Source of the DNA: Gnetum montanum
Taxonomy: Eukaryota; Streptophyta; Gnetopsida; Gnetales; Gnetaceae
NCBI GenBank assembly: GCA_015680685.1
Contig: MNCI01025571.1
Span: 157,632-221,631 of the forward strand
Length of the DNA stretch: 64,000 bases
Direction: 5' to 3'
Shown here piece by piece: positions 23,591-36,600 of the stretch (the first letter of the stretch is position 1; each line of letters opens with the position of its first letter). A model generated the notes under the pieces. That model had not been told where the DNA came from and did not search any database. It saw only the letters and a list, made by a program, of their open reading frames with translations. The translations under genes and the position numbers were made by a program.

Positions 23591-24016
23591 TTAGCTTCCC
23601 ATAGCTGAAGATCTTCCTTCTTATTAAGGGTACCATCATGAATACCTTTTAGAGAACCCTTTTTCATCAAGGTCTCCCAACCCAATAGAAACCAAATAGT
23701 TGTAGCCCAACCAACTACATAACAATCCCCTGTGGTGGCCAATGCTACTACCTCTTCCTTAGAACCAAATGTTGATAACCAAAAAAATTTAGCCAATTAG
23801 AGGAAGTATAACCAAAATCTTAACAACAAGGAAGACAAGCAAATAAAGGCATGAAATGAAGTGGGCCCACCAAATCCCACTTCCATCTTGACTATACCTA
23901 TGACCTCCTCTACCCCGTCTCCTTCAACCAAAAAGCCTTAGAAGGATGTTAAAGCCCACAACCAAAATAACAAAGAAGGGCCATAGTACCCATAGCCTAA
24001 AACTAAAGTCCACCTT

Positions 24017-24930
24017 TTGGGATGTATGGAGGAAGTAAAGCATAACCAAGGTGACAAGCCCACAACCAACGACAAAAACTTCCTCAGTGCAATGGACCAA
24101 GTTAAGCAATCCCTGAAGCAAAAAATTACTACCTTAAGCTTATATGACCTAATTATGACTTTCATCATACATCATGAGGTGCTAGTCAAAATGTTGACCT
24201 CCATACCTGTTAGTGAGGATATTCCTACTAATGAGGAAGCTATCAATGCACTAATGATTCTGTCCTCACTAGAGGAGGAGAAATCAACACCCTTAACATT
24301 TCACAATAGTGAAATTAATGTTAATCGCTAAAATGTTGAGGTGACTAGAGCCCTTCTATTAATAACCATATGCATAGGACAATTTAAAATACATTAGATA
24401 TATGTTGATGATGGAGCAGCAACCAACATCATCCCATGCACCATCATTGAATGCTTAGGCTTAGGCTTAATTGAGTAGGTATAACCTATGACCACCGTAG
24501 CTCTTAGGTCCTTCAATGGATCAAGAGTTTCTATCAAGGGGTCTACCTCTTTAAAGTTTGTAGCTAGAGATCAATTTCCTGCAACTGCAAACTTCTTGGT
24601 GGTGGAACAGATACCAAGATTTAACCTGATCCTGGGAAGATCATGGTTGGCTCAATTATGAGTTGTCTTCTCATCCATCCATCAAGGAATTCATCTTCCT
24701 TATGAGGTAGGTGAAATCATCATTCATGGTGATAATGCAACTACCCTAGCTATTAACAATGTGGGCATAGAACAAGGGTCCAAAGTGGAGCTTCAAGAAG
24801 AAGGTCCTAGCTAGGAAGAGCAAAAACCCAAGACAACCAATGATGACAATGAATGTGATACACTATGGGATGAAATCCCTTTCAACATTATAAGCAAAGG
24901 GGATGGTGAGTGCAAGCTTGTGTAGAGTAG
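24017..24930 (+). pseudogene. Protease pseudogene of element B
   Basis: An open section at 24017-24331 corresponds to the linker that precedes protease in Tat-type polyproteins. After a stop, the protease reads YVDDGAATNIIPC (24400-24440), with the catalytic motif as DDGA rather than D[ST]GA. The flap and distal parts follow, including FLVVEQIPRFNLILGRSWL near 24590-24650. Stops at 24331, 24395, 24478 and 24660 inactivate it. Confidence 0.75.
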
Positions 24931-25189
24931 GCCTTACTCACTCCAAAATCTTGCAAAGGTTAGGAAGAGTCTACATAAGTGAAGTTTACCTTAACCTTTC
25001 CATGCCTTTATGACTAGATGCAACAATAGCCAAATAGCCTTATTTTTTGCTTTTGAAATTTATTATGTCTTTGTTATTTTATGCACATAGCCTAAATTTA
25101 TTTGCATTATTACTTATTTGCTACAACCTTCCTTTATTTTTACTTATATCTTTTAAAGCATTAGAAAAAAAAGAGTGTCTCTTTCAAAC

Positions 25190-25330
25190 ACTGTCCACTA
25201 AGATATAAAATTGGAACCAAGGGCTGCTAATGCCTAAAATTGGCACTAAGGCTTGCTAAGGCCTAAAAGTGGTGCTACAATATGCTATGACCTTAAACTG
25301 GCATTTTTGTCCACTAAAATGTTAAATTGG
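25190..25330 (+). repeat. Short tandem motif, cluster 1 (about 30 bp unit)
   Basis: Diverged copies of a unit like CTAAGGCCTTAAACTGGCA. The same unit recurs at 33285-33375 and 37105-37195, i.e. after protease, before RT and after integrase. Confidence 0.6.
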
Positions 25331-25608
25331 CAATGTCACCACAATCACACCATATAACCTGTGGTTGCAATGGTCTAAAACTAGCAAACGTTCCTCACAT
25401 CGATTATTCGTAAACAAAATGTCAATATGGCCATGTTTACAACATTTACTACTATGAATGCATATAGCTAGAATGGAACCAACTTTTAAAATTAAAATGT
25501 CCATAAATACAACGTGTAGTAATGATGCCAAAGAATAAGCATCTATAACATAGTCTTGGCTAACTGTAGGCATCAACATAAAAAGAAAACAAGCTAAACT
25601 AAAGGAGG

Positions 25609-26045
25609 CTACTGAGTGGCATTCGGAGGAGGAAGCAAGGCATCATTCCCACCCTCATCGCTAGTGGCCGCCAATGTCTCCTGAGGCCTAAAATGCAACA
25701 ACATATAGCTAGTTAGTAACTCATAGCCAAAATAATGACTTAAAACAAAGACTAAAATATAAAACATATCAAACCTGGGGAGATTCCAGCTCCATGACTT
25801 CCAAGTGTAGATGTCGAAGGCCGTTCTCCACAACAACCTTGACTACGTTCGTGAACAAGTGTAACCATAACATCATGTTGAGGTTCTTGAGGAGGTAGGC
25901 AAGGAAGTCCCTTACCTCGAGCTGAAACCACAATGAGAGCTTCCCAAGAGGCATGTCATGCAATGGAGTATTGGTCTTGGGATAACCAATGTTGCACAAA
26001 ATGCCTACCAACTCCACTATAATGAGAATAGGCCTCAAGAAGACC
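25609..26045 (-). CDS. Possible two-exon antisense ORF inside element B
   Basis: On the minus strand, 26045 down to 25775 is open for 90 codons with no stop (includes PKTNTPLHDMPLGKLSLWFQ and ends MELESPQ). It is bordered upstream by an acceptor-like TTTGTGCAG and downstream by CAG/gtttga. A 94-bp AT-rich gap (25681-25774) has a perfect TACTAAC branch-point sequence at 25712-25718, 31 nt before an acceptor cctcag. Joining there continues the same frame into ETLAATSDEGG..NATQ and a stop at 25609-25611. A nearer acceptor (tttag, exon from 25687) would break the frame. No domain is recognised and no upstream exon or ATG was established. Tat-lineage elements are known to carry antisense extra ORFs, so this may be one, or a captured gene fragment. 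Its GC content is higher than its flanks. Confidence 0.35.
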
Positions 26046-26099
26046 CTGCACAAAGCAAAGTAAAAACATTGTGACCAATTAGAATTTTTTAATAGGTTA

Positions 26100-26450
26100 G
26101 GAAAACATCTAGTCAGAGGTGAAATTAGCCTCTATAAAATGCTCTAAGGTTTTTATCTAATAAGATTAAGAAATTCCATAAAAAGGAAATATTACAACCT
26201 TTCAAAGTAAAAGCCTTATGGCCTATTAGAGTTACTTAGCAAATTTAGACAAAACACCTAGTTGGAGGTGAAATTAGCCTATGTAAAAGGCTCTAAGATT
26301 GTTTATTTGAATTAGCCTAAGTAATTTCATCACAACCTTACATAACCTTGTAGTATGACCAATTGGAATTTCTTTACAAATTTAGAGAAAACTTTCTAAG
26401 TCAAAGGTGAAATTAGCTTCTATAAAAAGCTCTTAGGTGTTTATCTAAAT
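26100..26450. repeat. Three-copy tandem repeat, about 140-150 bp
   Basis: AGGTGAAATTAGC..CTATAAAA..GCTCT blocks start at 26117, 26266 and 26405 (spacings 149 and 139 bp). Confidence 0.75.
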
Positions 26451-26549
26451 TAGCTTGAGAAATTTCATAAAAGCATTAATAGCATATTTTATAGCCTTTA
26501 TAACCAAAAACATTATGGCCAAAATTATGTCTTAGTCTAAATTATGGAT

Positions 26550-26705
26550 AAATTTAGAAAAAGCATCTAAATTATGCATGAATTTGTACAAAAGCAAGCA
26601 TAAGTTTAGAAAAAGCATCTAAACTATGCAAAGCATGCATAAATTTGGAAAAAATATCTAAACTATGCAAAAATTTGGAAAAAGCACAATAAACTTAGAA
26701 AAAGC
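26550..26705. repeat. Short tandem repeat, about 30-45 bp unit
   Basis: The phrase TTTAGAAAAAGCATCTAAA..TATGCA recurs at least four times with variable spacing. AT-rich and non-coding. Confidence 0.65.
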
Positions 26706-28220
26706 CATGAAGCCATAACAAAAAATTATTTAAAATAGAAAAAGCTTTTACTCTTCTAGAAAAAGCAAAAAATCAAGCACTTCTATCTTGGGCAATGTAC
26801 TACAACTGTGAGTTTTGCCATGATCTACACAATCTTAGCAAACAAATTAATAAAAAATTCATCTCAAATCCAATTAGAGTGATTCTACCTCCATTGGAAA
26901 GCTAAAGCAAAATCCTATGTAGCCTAGAAAATAGCAAAAACCTTGGCCCCTTGTTTATGAAAATTTCACAAATCTACATGAAATTACAAAAGAGGCACAA
27001 ACAACCTAACTACACAACATTAGGAAAATAGCCATTACTCCCTTGCTTCAAAGCCAAATTAAATAAAACAACAACCATTAAGAATCTTAAAAAAATGGCT
27101 ACAAATCCATAACCTTTGATTTCACAAATAGGTAGCCATTTTACCAAGAAAAAATACACAACTTGGCTTGCTTTTTCATAATAGAACTTCAAAAATCTCA
27201 AAGCCTAAACTTCATATAGCCATTAAAATGATCGAAAGAGCCAAAAACCTTACAACCCATTTAAATTCACGTCAAAATATTGGGGTAGGATTTTGTTAAA
27301 ATTTAATTTTAATAAATCCTAAGTCCTAGATTTGAAAAAAATGGGCATACCCTAAGATTTTGAGAAAAAGGCACAAAATAGCAAGGTCTATTTTCAAAAT
27401 CAGATCTGCAAAAGTGAAAGTGATAAAACAACCATATATCTACATGGGAGAAGCAAAAATAGGAGGTGGGATTTTTTAAAAATTTTGACTTAATCCCCCC
27501 ATTAGAGTAGACCTAAAAAAACGGCCCTAAACTTGGAAGGCAAAAACCTAGAAAAAACCATGAAAATAAAGGCAAAAAAGGTAGAATTGCCTACCTTGGA
27601 GAAATGACAGATGGAACCTAGATGGAGATAGGCCTGGGAACCCTGAAAACTCCCTTGAATGCTCATCCATCCTCTGAATTATGGGATTTTTACTTTTTCC
27701 TTCTCTCTATTTGGACACCATGGTAGGCTCAACATTGAGAAAAGGAGAAAATTTGAAAAATATAAGAGTTCTACGTTAGCTACAGGGGAGATGGGAGGCC
27801 TCCATGCGGACAATTGGTTGTGGCTACCATAAGAATCTCTGCCATAGCTCTCCTCCAATGCGCTATTGCTAAAGAATGACAATTATGATAAAAATTTGCA
27901 AATTTTGACTTATAAAACCCACCTAAACCTACACAAAACCCCAGTTGCTAATTTAGTACACCATGACTATAAGTGCACTAAAGAAAAAGGGGGGAAAGTT
28001 TAGTTCACGTTGGTTTTAAGGGGGAAAATAATTTGACTTTTCAAAATTCAAAATTCTTAGATTGTGGGCCCCACCCTATGCCTTCTCTTTTAATCAAACT
28101 TGCATGATTTTTACTAATTTCAATACTTAAAATAGTATGGAAACCTTACCCCCATGCATCCATGCTAGGAATACCATGCCCTGAAACACCACAAAATTTC
28201 AGGTCTCGACATCTCGACTA
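26706..28220. other. AT-rich non-coding stretch in element B
   Basis: Nothing certain is seen. On the minus strand, 27595-27870 is GC-richer and ends with a donor-like AAG/gtaggc at 27595/27594, which could mark an upstream exon of the antisense ORF, but the frame that would join has a stop eight codons before the border. Confidence 0.3.
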
Positions 28221-28221
28221 C

Positions 28222-28710
28222 AAATTTGGCTAAGTGTCAAAATTGTGGCACTTTACCCAAATTTTTCTAAGTGTTGAGTGTAGTTAGCTCCAACTTTCAG
28301 ATTTGCAAAATTTTTCTAAGTGTCAGAACAATGGCACTTTCTACAAATTTTTCTAAGTGTCAAAACTTGACAAATTTTTTTAAGTGTTAGTGCTATGCTC
28401 CCCAACATAACCAGTGTAGCATGCATCAAGGCCTATTTTGCAAAATTTTCTAAGTGTCAACAACAGTTACATAAAAATTTTTCTAAGTGTTTTGCTACAC
28501 TCTAGAGCATAGCCAATGTAGCACACTTTTCAATGGCCAGTTTTGCCTAAGTGTCAAGAAAGAAGATGTTAAGCTAGCTTAGCATGGAAGAGGCATTTGG
28601 TAGATTTTCTAACTCCTAAGGCTACCCCTTTTGCCATGCTCTAGAGCATTGCTAGTGTAGCAAGAACAAGGATTACAGTCTTCACCAAATTCTTCTAAGT
28701 GTCCATGTCA
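28222..28710. repeat. Interspersed AATTTTTCTAAGTGTC motif cluster
   Basis: The phrase AATTTTTCTAAGTGTC (with small changes) occurs eight or more times with irregular spacing. Between copies, a longer phrase about a GCATAGCCAGTGTAGCA core recurs three times (28398, 28505, 28640 regions). Confidence 0.75.
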
Positions 28711-28735
28711 TGCCCTATCCTCGAGGAGTGTCTTG

Positions 28736-28911
28736 TGTCCCGCATGTAACATGGGATGAGTGTAGCAGCCAGTGTTCCATGTCTCGCATGTAACATAGGA
28801 TGAGCGTAGTAGCCAACATCCCGTGTCCTACACATAACATGAGATAAGTGTATTAGCCAACATCCCATGTCCTGCACGTAACATGGGACAAGCGTAGCAA
28901 CTAGAGTTAGA
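28736..28911. repeat. Four-copy 44-bp tandem repeat
   Basis: Units start at 28736, 28780, 28824 and 28868, exactly 44 bp apart, each around TGTCC..CATGTAACATGGGATGAG. The minus-strand frame across it is a repeat artefact. Confidence 0.92.
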
Positions 28912-29949
28912 AAATTTTTGAACTTTTTCTAGTCACCTCCAGACTTAGAAAATTTTCTAAATTTTTCTTATGGTTCTACATATCGCACTACCACATGGCA
29001 CTCGATCTGCATTTTGGGCTAATCCTGGCCCTATAAATATCCCTATGTCCTAATGTTTCAAGGGTGGCTTCCATTTTTCACCAGTTGGTAGTTGGCACTT
29101 TCATTGAGCATTTGGCATCTTGGCACTTAGCTCCATGGGCAAATGAGACCTAGAGCACACATTAGCAGAGAGGTAACCCTACACTACACAATACACCATA
29201 GCTCCATTGCAACCCTGTAGAACACTGCATAGTACACTATGGTGGCCAACCCGGTAAGCATGGTTCATAACGGTGAGTGTCAAACTTCACGACCCGACAC
29301 CACCTAGACAGTGACTATGCTTCCACTATGCCTGTTATACATTGTGTACCTTCTAAGACCCATGTGGAGTTAACTACACTTCCATTTGAGGCAATGTTCC
29401 ATTTCTCTCTCCCATTTCTAGCATTTTCTGGTACTTGCATTTTTTCACATTTTTTCATGTATCGTCACACTGTATTGCACTTGAGCAGTAGTCTCTGTGG
29501 GTTGACACTCTCATTTTGATCAAAACCCTTGGCTACGCTAACCCCCATTCTATGTCTACGCTCTACATTTAGGACCATGAAGCACTGCTTTAACACTTAG
29601 CACCATTTTGTGTTGTTTGCACTTGCTTTTTGGCTAACCACACCACCCCGTGATTACACCCACTACCCCAATTGCAACCAACAAAGGTCCTATTTGATCA
29701 ATAAGACCATTTAGGATGCTCCACCTCCATTTCTAGCAAGGCCCTCATGTGGAGGTGGGGTTAAGGTTGTGCATCCGTTGATCCCTCGGTGATTCCAGCC
29801 ATCAACGTTTTTGGTTGTTACATGCCCAACGTGGATACATGTTTATCATTTTATAAATTTTTTAGACTTACAAATATATTTCTATTCTTAGCAACCTAGA
29901 CTTACCTTTTTTAACACTGAGTTTCCAAATTTAGGCAAAACATGAACAA

Positions 29950-31017
29950 GTATAAGCACCATAGATTTCCATGCTAGGGCAATAGTGCCCATCATGGAAA
30001 AGGGGGGGGGGGAATTAGTCTTGCCTCCCAACACCCATCGAGCACAAGTTTGACTACAAAGTGGGCCCCACATGACCTAGAACCCTTCCAAGTATCTTTG
30101 GCAGCCTCAAAACCTCTGAAACCTAGTCAAAACTAGTTGAAACTTGGGATTTGATGTTTTTCATGGTAGGGGAGACTTCTTCCACATTGCGCCTCTCACC
30201 CTTAGTGTGCATAGATGGGGGGAAGCCAAAAATCACCTAAGTTAATGAATTAATGACCATTTCTTGATGCCTAGTGACCCTTATACCCTGCCCAAAACCT
30301 CCAAAGCTTAGCCCCAAAATGGGTTAAAAATGATAGAAATCTATCATCCCCCACTCATCCACATTGGAGCCACCATTCCCAGTAATGAAGAAATGGGGAA
30401 GGTTGCATGAGGCACTCAGAAGCCTCCAAACTATCAAATCTTAACACCCAACATTGACCATCAACACCAACAACCCTAGAGGTTGACATGCATGGTTAAT
30501 CAACTACAAATCTAGCCTAGATCTAACTTTCTTAATTTAGGAAACCTCTTCCATGCTAAGCCTTCCATCCCCAGCATAGGAAAAAGGGGAAAAGCCTAAA
30601 ACCCCCCTCAATGTCGATAACCCTGTGAGCATTCATGTATGGCCAAATCAACCAAAAATGATCAAAAAAGCTTTCCCCCCAATTTTCCACATTGAGCATG
30701 GAAACCCCAGTGTGGAAAATGGGGGGAAGTCCAAAAAATGGCTTATGACCCTTGAAATAGTCAAATTTTAGTGTCAGATGACAATAGGTGACACCGGCGA
30801 CCTTAGGGACCTACATGCATGACCAAAAGTGAGCAAAAAGCTTCCCCCCTAATTTTCCATGCTAAGCATGGAGGCCCCAGTGTGGAAAAGGGGGAAAAGT
30901 ACAAAAAATGCTTTATCAACCTTCAAATAACCAAATTTTAACATCTAGTAGTCATCGTCACTAACAACCTAGGAAGCATGCATGCATGCCTGAGAGTCGC
31001 CAAAAGTAACCAAAAAA

Positions 31018-31052
<35 letters not shown>

Positions 31053-32925
31053 CNCCCCCCCCCCCAACAATTTTCCACATTGAGCATAGAAGTCCTAGCA
31101 TTGAAAAATGGGGGAAGTTCAAAAATCTCCTTATGACCTTTGAGATAACCAAATTTTGACATCAAATGTTAGCAATTGATGCCAACAACTTATGAAGCTT
31201 GCATGCATGCTCGAAAATGATCAAAAGTGATCAAAAAGCTTTTTTTTCTATTTTTCCATGCTAAGCATGGAAGCCCTAGTGTGGAAAAAGGGGGAAAGTT
31301 CAAAAAATTCCTTGTCAACCTTGAAACAATGATATTCTAACATCAAGTAGCAACAATCTTTGCCAGCAACCTTGGAAATCAACATGCATGGTCAAAATTA
31401 GCCAAAAATCATCAAAAATATTTCCCCCCATTTTTCCACACTAAGCATGGAATTCCCAACATGGAAAAAGGGAGGAAGCCATAAAACCACTCATCAATCT
31501 TCGGGACAACCAAATTTTAACACCAAGCATTGACCATCGTCACCAACAAACTTAGGAGCCTACATGCATGACCAAAAGTGATAATAAAGCATCAAAAAGC
31601 TTTCCCCCCATTTTTCCACACTGAGCAAGGAAGCCCCAGTGTGGAAATTGGGAGGAAGTCCAAACCCTAGTCCTCTTGATAGCCTCGAAGGTTGACATGA
31701 AAAGTCAATTGAGGTTAAATTTAGGCCAAAATCCACTACCCCTTGTTTTCCATGTTGAGATTTCTATCCCTAGCATGGAAGAAGGGGAAGAAGCAAAAAA
31801 AAAAAAACACTTAGGGATACTCAAAATTACCAAAACTTGACACCAAACCCCAGTCCTAAACCTCGGTAGCATTGGAGGTTAACATGCAAAGTTGATTGAG
31901 GTTAAAATTAGTTAAAAATCCATTCTCCCTTGTTTTCCACACTCAAATTTCTATTCCCAATGTAAAATAAATGGGAGAAGCCAAAACAACCACTTAGGAA
32001 TGGCCATAACTATCAAATTTTGACGTGGATCCATAGCCCTTGACCTTGACAATCCCAGGAGGCAACATGCATAATTGATTGTGATCCAAATTGGCCTAGA
32101 TTTGGGATTCTTGCTTCTTCCACATTGGAGTAACCTCCCTAGTGTGGAAACAAGGAAGGAAAGTTTCTTTTTTAGTTTTGGAGGCAAGATGACACTCCTA
32201 GAAACCAAAGATCTTCGCCGAAGAAGCCTAGGACCTCACAACCTCGAGATTTTACTTGTCTAACGTTTTTCCCAACCTCCAAAATCCATTTCCCCCATTA
32301 TTCCATGCTAGAGAAACTCCCCTAATGTGAAAATATGGGGGAAGACCTTAAGTGCCCTTAAACAGCCATCAAACATACCCAAGATCAACTAGAAACTTAG
32401 AAAATCAAAGTTTGTAGCCCAAAGGGGCCTAGAAACATGGTCAAAGTGTCCCAAAACCAATCTGAATTCATCAAACAAGGGTCCCCCTATTTTTCCACAC
32501 TAAGGATACTATACTTAACATGGAAGAAGGGGAAAAATTCATTTCAACACCTATTGACATCAAAATGACCTTGAATTGCCTTGAAACTAGGCCAAGAGAT
32601 GCACAAGTTTCACATTTGGGCTCTAGCCACCTATTTGACCATGTTGGACCTTAATTTTTGCTTGGATTTTGGTTCCCCATGCTAACCCCCCCATTTTTCC
32701 ACATTGGCCAACATGGAAATAAGGAGGAAAGACTTTAGAACTTGCTTTTTGGCCCTTATAAACCTCTAGGGAGCCCAATTTTGATGGATCTAACCCTACA
32801 CTACCTTGGGAAGGTCCTAGGACTTCAATTTTGGACCTCTGAACATCCCAAAATATATTTTCCTTGGTCTCCACACTAAGGGTCCTTATTTCCACACTAA
32901 GCCCAGTGTGGAAGCCTCAAGGCAC
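29950..32925. repeat. Degenerate about 185-bp tandem array of hairpin-forming units
   Basis: About 14-17 units. Each core has an inverted repeat such as CCCCATTTTTCCACACT ... AGTGTGGAAAATGGGG around a loop of about 20 nt containing GCATGGAAGCCCC. Cores begin near 30545, 30670, 30845, 31055, 31240, 31430, 31610, 31745, 31925, 32110, 32290, 32480, 32690 and 32870; outlying diverged ones are near 29960, 30175 and 30355. The spacer carries CCAAATTTTAACATC and GCATGCATGACCAAAA phrases. Not coding. Confidence 0.85.
31020..31067. repeat. TC microsatellite and poly-C with an ambiguous base
   Basis: A (TC)n run of about 31 nt is followed by poly-C containing an N at 31054, within one unit of the hairpin array. 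The true length here is uncertain. Confidence 0.9.
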
Positions 32926-33640
32926 TTAATTTTTGAGTCTAGACAACATAGAAACAACCCAGATTGATGCCTAAACTCACCTAATAGCCCTGTATCCTCA
33001 AAACATGTCCTAATAAGGCCTAAAATTGGCAAAACCTAACCATTTTTTGCCTATATTAACCAAATTTTATGGCCTATTTTTCTTGATTTTGTCCTTATTA
33101 TGTAATGTTTTGACTTGTCTTTGGACTTATGTTGCCTTGATAACTTTGTTGACCTCCTCTAGACATCATATAGCCTTATATGTTCATTGTTTGTGTTATT
33201 ACGACTCTATTTGTCTTTGTTTGGCCTTTAAATGGTATCAAATACTAGGGTTTAACCTTCCCTGACCACAGTTTGATACCATATGACCATGGCCCGCTAA
33301 GGCCTTAAATTAGCATGATAGCCCACTAAGATTATAAACTGGCATCCTAACCCACTAAGGCCTTAAATTGGCAAAATTATGACATTTATTAATCATTTGT
33401 GGCCTCACTCCTTATATTTCCCCTTGTTTGACCTTTATGTAACCTTTGTTCACCTCTATTATACTTTTTCGAATCGACCTCATCTCATTAATGACCTTGG
33501 ATGGCCTTAACTACATTTGATTTGCATATGTTTCATGGCATACTAACATCATTTATTTACCTTTACCCAAGTTCCACTTAATATACTTTTTGTTGACATG
33601 CAGGACAACGTATGAGTTCCCGGGAGTAAATCAGTTCACC
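32926..33640 (+). other. Linker before pol of element B, with motif cluster 2
   Basis: Non-coding. The short CTAAGGCCTTAAATTGGCA unit is present three times at 33285-33375. No other structure is seen. Confidence 0.5.
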
Positions 33641-36600
33641 TTTGTGTCTACATGGACCTCATAGTAATATTAAATAGTGTATTGATTATGATTGCCTAGA
33701 TTTTAAGCTTGAGAGTCTTGTAGATCACATAGCCTTAATAGAGAAACCTCTAGAATGGCCTAAAAAACTACCCAAAACCATTGACTTAGAAGCAAGAGAC
33801 ATAATTGAAGATTCTTTAGTTGAGGTTCCTATCACAACACATAGTGGTGAGGAGAAAACCTTTAAATTAAGTTCCTCACTAGAGCCTCGATGTGTCCAAG
33901 ACATCACTAAAGTCTTACAAAACAACATTAAGGAATTTTCTTGGTCATATGAAGATATGTTAGGCTTAGACCCTTGTCTAGTCCAGCATAACATCATACT
34001 GGATCCTAGCATTAGACTAGTTAAGCAAAAAGTATGCAAGATTAGACTTGATTTGGCCTTGGTAGTTCATGATGAAATCTCAAAGCTCTACCAAGAAAGT
34101 TTCATTAGGGCTGTAAATTATGCAAAATGGGTATCCAACATAGTGGTAGTCCCTAAGAAAAATGGGATTATTCGTATTTGCATTGATTTTTGAGACCTAA
34201 ATAAAGCCACCATCAAGGATGACTTTCCTTTGCCTAGTATTGATCAACTTATCAATACTACAGCTGGACATGCCTTGTTATCCTTTATGGATGGATTCTC
34301 GAGATATAACCAAATTAGGATCAACCTAGAGCACTAGCTCAGCATGATCTTTATGACCCCATGGGGTACTTTTTATTATACCTTGATGTCCTTTGGCCTT
34401 AAGAATTCCAAAGCAACATACCAAAGAGTCTTGACCTATATATTCAATGATTACATGTTAGGTTTCCTTAATGATTATGTAGATGACATAGCCGTGAAGT
34501 CTAAAGTAGCCAATGACCTAGATCTTGTGCTTAAATAATGCATCAAATATAAGCTTAGACTCAATCCTAAGAAGTGTTTCTTCGGTGTTAAGACCGATAA
34601 GATGCTTGGCTTTGTAGTCTCTAAGGTAGGGATACACATAGATCTTGATAAGGTTAAGGCCATATCCAAATTGGTAGTACCTACCAACCTTAAAGAGCTT
34701 TGGGGATTACAAGGTAGACTACAATTCATTCATACATTAATCACTAGGCTTATTAATAAGTTACAGCTCATGCATCACTTATTTAAGGAAGGAGTTCACT
34801 ATGAGTGGATGGCTCATTGCCAAGAAGCCTTTGAAAACCTTAAGCAAGAATTAACAAAACTACCTATAGTCTATGCTCCATAAGAGGGTAAATAATTTTA
34901 CATTTATCTCACCATTTTTGATACATCCATTGCCTCTCTACTCTATCAGAAATATGATTACGAAGTAGAAATGCCTGTATACTACCTTAGCCATGCGTTA
35001 GTAGCCCATGAAACCAATACAATGAAGTGGAGAAGTATTGTCTAGCACTAGTCTTCTTTTTGAAGAAACAGAGATACTACCTCTTTAGAAGCCAAGTTAA
35101 TGTACTTTGCAAGGACAACATACTTAGAGCCATAATGACCAGCATCTATGAAAGTAGCTGTATAGGCCAATGGAAAGCCATAACCGTAGAGTTCAACCTC
35201 CATTATGTCTCTTAATCCTCAACAAAATATCAAGCTATAGTAGTACAACTCATAGTTTTACTTGTTGATGACCAAGCAGCCATAGATCTTGAGTTCCTTG
35301 ATCAACACATTAACATAGTTAGCCAAATGCCCAAGGGTTATGAGGCAGTCATGAACTTCAACGGAGCTTCAACCGTCCATGGGGCAAATGCTGCTACCAT
35401 CATAACATTCACATCTAGTGAAATCCAACCCTTTCCCTATCATTTTGGATTTCCATGTACCAAAAACATAGCAAAATAGGAGGGCTTGATTAGAGGAATG
35501 ATAGTAGCTCATGACCTAGGAATTAGATGCCTAGCCATCAAAGGTGATTCACAACTCATGGTTAACCAAGTAACCAAATTCTATGCGTGCAAAGCTAAGC
35601 ACTTACAACCTGACTGTGATCTAGGAAAGAAATTATTATAACAATTCATAGACATTGATATCAAACCCATATCTTGAAAAAAAAACACCATAGTTGATGC
35701 AATTGCAACATTAGCCCTTAGTGTGACATTGGATGTGTTTAGCAAGTTGCCCACCTTAACTGTGGATTGCGCTACTCCCATTACATAGAACATTGAGAAT
35801 ACCTTTGTGGTCATCATTCATATTTCTCCTTCCAAGAAGTGGTATGATGATATCAAATTTTACCTTATGCATGGTGAATCCTCATAGGGCCTGAGTACTT
35901 CTTAGAAGGATGCCATACGCAAGTAGTTGAAGCAATATGTCATCGTAAGTGATAACGCATTATGTTGACAATCCTATGATGGCATACTCATAAAGTGCTT
36001 AGGAAAAACCAAAGCTATAATAGTCCTAAAGGAGTTTCATGAGGGTGTTTGTGATGGACATATAGGATCTAGAGCCATGGCCACTAAGATTAGATGGTTA
36101 GGCTATTATTGGCCCCATATGGAAAATGACTACTTGCAAAAGGTTAAGTGATGTGACACATGATAGTGATATAGCAACTTGATACATCTATAACCAAGTT
36201 TCATACAACCTAGATGACATGGTCATTTCAATGATGGGGGTTAGATATCATCAGACCCATAATGCTTAAATCTGTCGTAGGGCATAGCTTCATCACCACC
36301 ACAACCAAATACTTTACCAAGTGGGTTCAAGCTATTCCCCTAAGGAAGACCACATCTAAACAAGTTGGCAAGTTTATCTTAAATAACATTGTAGCTCATT
36401 TTGGCATACCCATGACCATAGTTATAGATAATGGACCTCAATTCAACAACCAAGAAACCAAGGATTTTTATCACAACTTAGGCATTGAGCATTCTTTCTC
36501 GTCACCTTACTACCCTTAAGCCAATGGACAAATAGAAGTGAGCAACAAGGGCATCATCAACTTGCTCAAGAAGCTGCTCAACAACAACAAGTGGAAGTGG

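Noticed and set aside
27595-27870. Upstream exon for the antisense ORF in B
   Set aside because: A donor-like AAG/gtaggc is present, but the frame required to join the next exon contains a stop eight codons before the border.
28736-28911. CRISPR-like regular repeat
   Set aside because: Units are directly adjacent and diverged, with no unique spacers. It is a simple tandem repeat in plant DNA.
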